Assembly (NCBI GenBank): GCA_002411175.1 | Contig: DHRN01000061.1 | Location: 24,374 to 31,492, forward strand | Length of the DNA stretch: 7,119 nt | Direction of reading: 5' to 3' | DNA from: Anaerolineaceae bacterium UBA5311 | GTDB lineage: Bacteria; Chloroflexota; Anaerolineae; Anaerolineales; Anaerolineaceae | Shown: positions 5,787 to 7,119 of the stretch, one piece after another | Numbering within the stretch: position 1 is the stretch's first letter | Layout of the letters: each line of letters begins with the position of its first letter | The notes under the pieces: generated by a model | Told to the model about the DNA's origin: nothing | What the model saw: only the letters and a program-made list of their open reading frames with translations | The model's database searches: none | Translations under genes and position numbers: made by a program

Positions 5787-6986
5787 TCATAATGACAGCA
5801 ATTGTCTTAAAAAGCTATTGTTCAAAATAAAATACTCAATTTGATCTAATAGGTCAACAAATAGATCGATTTCGAACAAAATTCCCAGAAGGAAAACAAC
5901 TGACAATACAAAAACCAACAACAGAAACACCAGTAAAACCCCTCCGCATCCCATCGTCTTTTCTGGAGGATTGTCTTTTGCCTTCCGTTGCGCTTCATCA
6001 ACAGCGTTACTTTTTTGTGCTTTATTGGGTTGATTCTTGTTATCCGGTTTTTCTCTTAGCACTGGTTGAGGCGCAGATTCAGCCACTTTAAGTTTTGCGC
6101 CAGGTTGTCCAACCGTCTTTTTCAGGGGCTGATCCTTCACCTTCGAGCTGGTAAGCAGTTCCTGCATTACTTCTCGCACCTTGGTCATATCTTCAAATCG
6201 CTCGCTGGGATCAGCAGCCAACAGTTTTAGTATGAACGCATCGACAATTTTTGGCAAACCGGGAAGATACTCGCTCGGAAACTTTTCGGGTTTTGTCGAT
6301 TGTTGAATCAATAAAGAGACCATATTCTCGGCTTGAAAAGGTCGTGCCCCGGACAGCAATTCGTACAGAATGACCCCAAAGCTATATTGATCACTCAACG
6401 CAGAGCCGAGCCCCTGCCAGACTTCAGGAGCCGTGTAAGAAGGATTAATTTTCCCCACACCAGTTAAGGTGATCGAATCCTTGTTAGCTGGCAGCATGTC
6501 AATCAGGCTGTAATTGGCTACCTGAATCTCATCCTCTTCGACGAAGAGATTACGCGGGTTAATATCCCGATGCAAGAGCCTGTTTTTGTGGATAACTTCC
6601 AACACTTCAACAACCGGAAGCATCAAACGAAATGACTCACGCCAGTCAATATCCTTTCCAAGAATTGTGCTTAGCGGTTTCATGCCAGAGTAAGACACCA
6701 CGCTGTAAGGGATTTCAGTAATGAATCCAGAATCCACTATCGCCAGCAGGTTGGGGTGAGAAATGTTATTAAAGCTGTCGATAGTCTTTTGGAAAGAGGA
6801 ATCGACGATCTCTTTTAATGTGGATTGATATACTTTGGCGGTTGCCAGGGTAATCAACACGCTTTTTGAAGAGTTTTGATCGGTCGCCAGGAAACGTTGA
6901 TGAAAATCATCGTCTTCAATTAATTTGCTGATTGAAAATCCTGAAATTTGTGGAAAACCCCGTTGTATTTCTTGTTCGTCTTGCAT
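5787..6986 (-). CDS. Membrane-anchored Ser/Thr kinase-like protein, probable pseudokinase
   Basis: A 399-residue protein when started at the ATG at 6986, preceded by GGATGGGG; a GTG at 7025 would add 13 residues but has no ribosome site. Residues about 17-280 follow the Hanks kinase fold: HRDINPRN (139-146), APE (186-188), D199 in SDQYSFG, and the C-lobe helices. Key residues are lost: no glycine-rich loop, the beta-3 lysine position reads VLITL (T46), the catalytic-loop lysine is N143, and DFG reads NYS (158-160). ATP binding and catalysis are therefore doubtful, although D141 remains. A Pro/Lys-rich linker (280-344) leads to a membrane helix (about 349-369) and a short outer tail rich in Leu, Ile and Phe. 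It is probably a membrane scaffold or allosteric partner for the kinase two genes downstream. The kinase fold is firm; inactivity is inferred. Confidence 0.85.
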   Translation of the reverse strand: MQDEQEIQRGFPQISGFSISKLIEDDDFHQRFLATDQNSSKSVLITLATAKVYQSTLKEIVDSSFQKTIDSFNNISHPNLLAIVDSGFITEIPYSVVSYSGMKPLSTILGKDIDWRESFRLMLPVVEVLEVIHKNRLLHRDINPRNLFVEEDEIQVANYSLIDMLPANKDSITLTGVGKINPSYTAPEVWQGLGSALSDQYSFGVILYELLSGARPFQAENMVSLLIQQSTKPEKFPSEYLPGLPKIVDAFILKLLAADPSERFEDMTKVREVMQELLTSSKVKDQPLKKTVGQPGAKLKVAESAPQPVLREKPDNKNQPNKAQKSNAVDEAQRKAKDNPPEKTMGCGGVLLVFLLLVFVLSVVFLLGILFEIDLFVDLLDQIEYFILNNSFLRQLLSL

Positions 6987-7119
6987 ACCCCATCCAATTA
7001 ACTCAATTTGCAGGTTATTGTACACCAGTTGGGAGATTTTGGGCTGTTTTCGCTAAGTTCTTCAGCAATTCTCAATATGGAATAATATATTTATTTTATG
7101 GTGTAGGGGACAGTTGCCA

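Noticed and set aside
6987..7025. GTG start adding 13 residues to the pseudokinase
   Set aside because: The bases before the GTG (CTCCCAACTG) hold no Shine-Dalgarno, whereas GGATGGGG precedes the ATG at 6986. The choice is moderate, not certain.

Overview
The window carries one compact signalling locus, all on the minus strand, followed downstream (left end) by a repeat-rich non-coding stretch. In transcription order the genes are: a membrane-anchored Ser/Thr kinase-like protein that looks like a pseudokinase (about 6986-5787); a signal-peptide/VWA-like/transmembrane/FHA protein (5581-3467); a soluble Ser/Thr protein kinase with its catalytic residues intact (3467-2544); and a PP2C-type protein phosphatase fused through one membrane helix to a FecR-like ectodomain and a Thr/Pro-rich tail (2523-496). 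The last three are tightly packed: stop and start overlap as TAATG at 3467, and the next gap is 20 bp. They almost certainly form one operon. The pseudokinase lies 205 bp upstream with no visible terminator after it, so it may be co-transcribed or have its own unit.

The organism is most likely a member of the Chloroflexota, probably Anaerolineae-like. This is an inference from protein style: TPTPT stalks outside the membrane, FecR-like domains with the CLREQCSL-type signature, abundant Hanks-type kinases, and G+C by eye a little under 50%. There is no rRNA or marker gene to confirm it.

Working model (inference): the kinase writes phospho-Thr/Ser, the PP2C domain erases it, and the cytoplasmic FHA domain reads it. 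The FHA protein and the phosphatase each cross the membrane once, and their ectodomains (VWA-like plus beta-rich; FecR-like) could sense or assemble at the cell surface. The pseudokinase would be a membrane-tethered scaffold or allosteric partner. Writer, eraser and reader together recall two known arrangements: the TerY-P triads (VWA, PP2C, kinase) and the PpkA/PppA/Fha threonine phosphorylation pathway of type VI secretion. The domain fusions and topology here match neither in detail, and no secretion or tellurite-resistance genes are visible.

Control regions: the 205-bp gap between the pseudokinase and FHA genes holds a perfect TATAAT box, several short inverted repeats and two overlapping, mutually exclusive hairpins just upstream of a good Shine-Dalgarno. 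Bases 1-495 contain no gene. They hold REP/MITE-like palindromic repeats (copies at 1-68, 91-171 and a half copy at 278-302) and a separate 42-bp inverted repeat (180-221 with 358-399).
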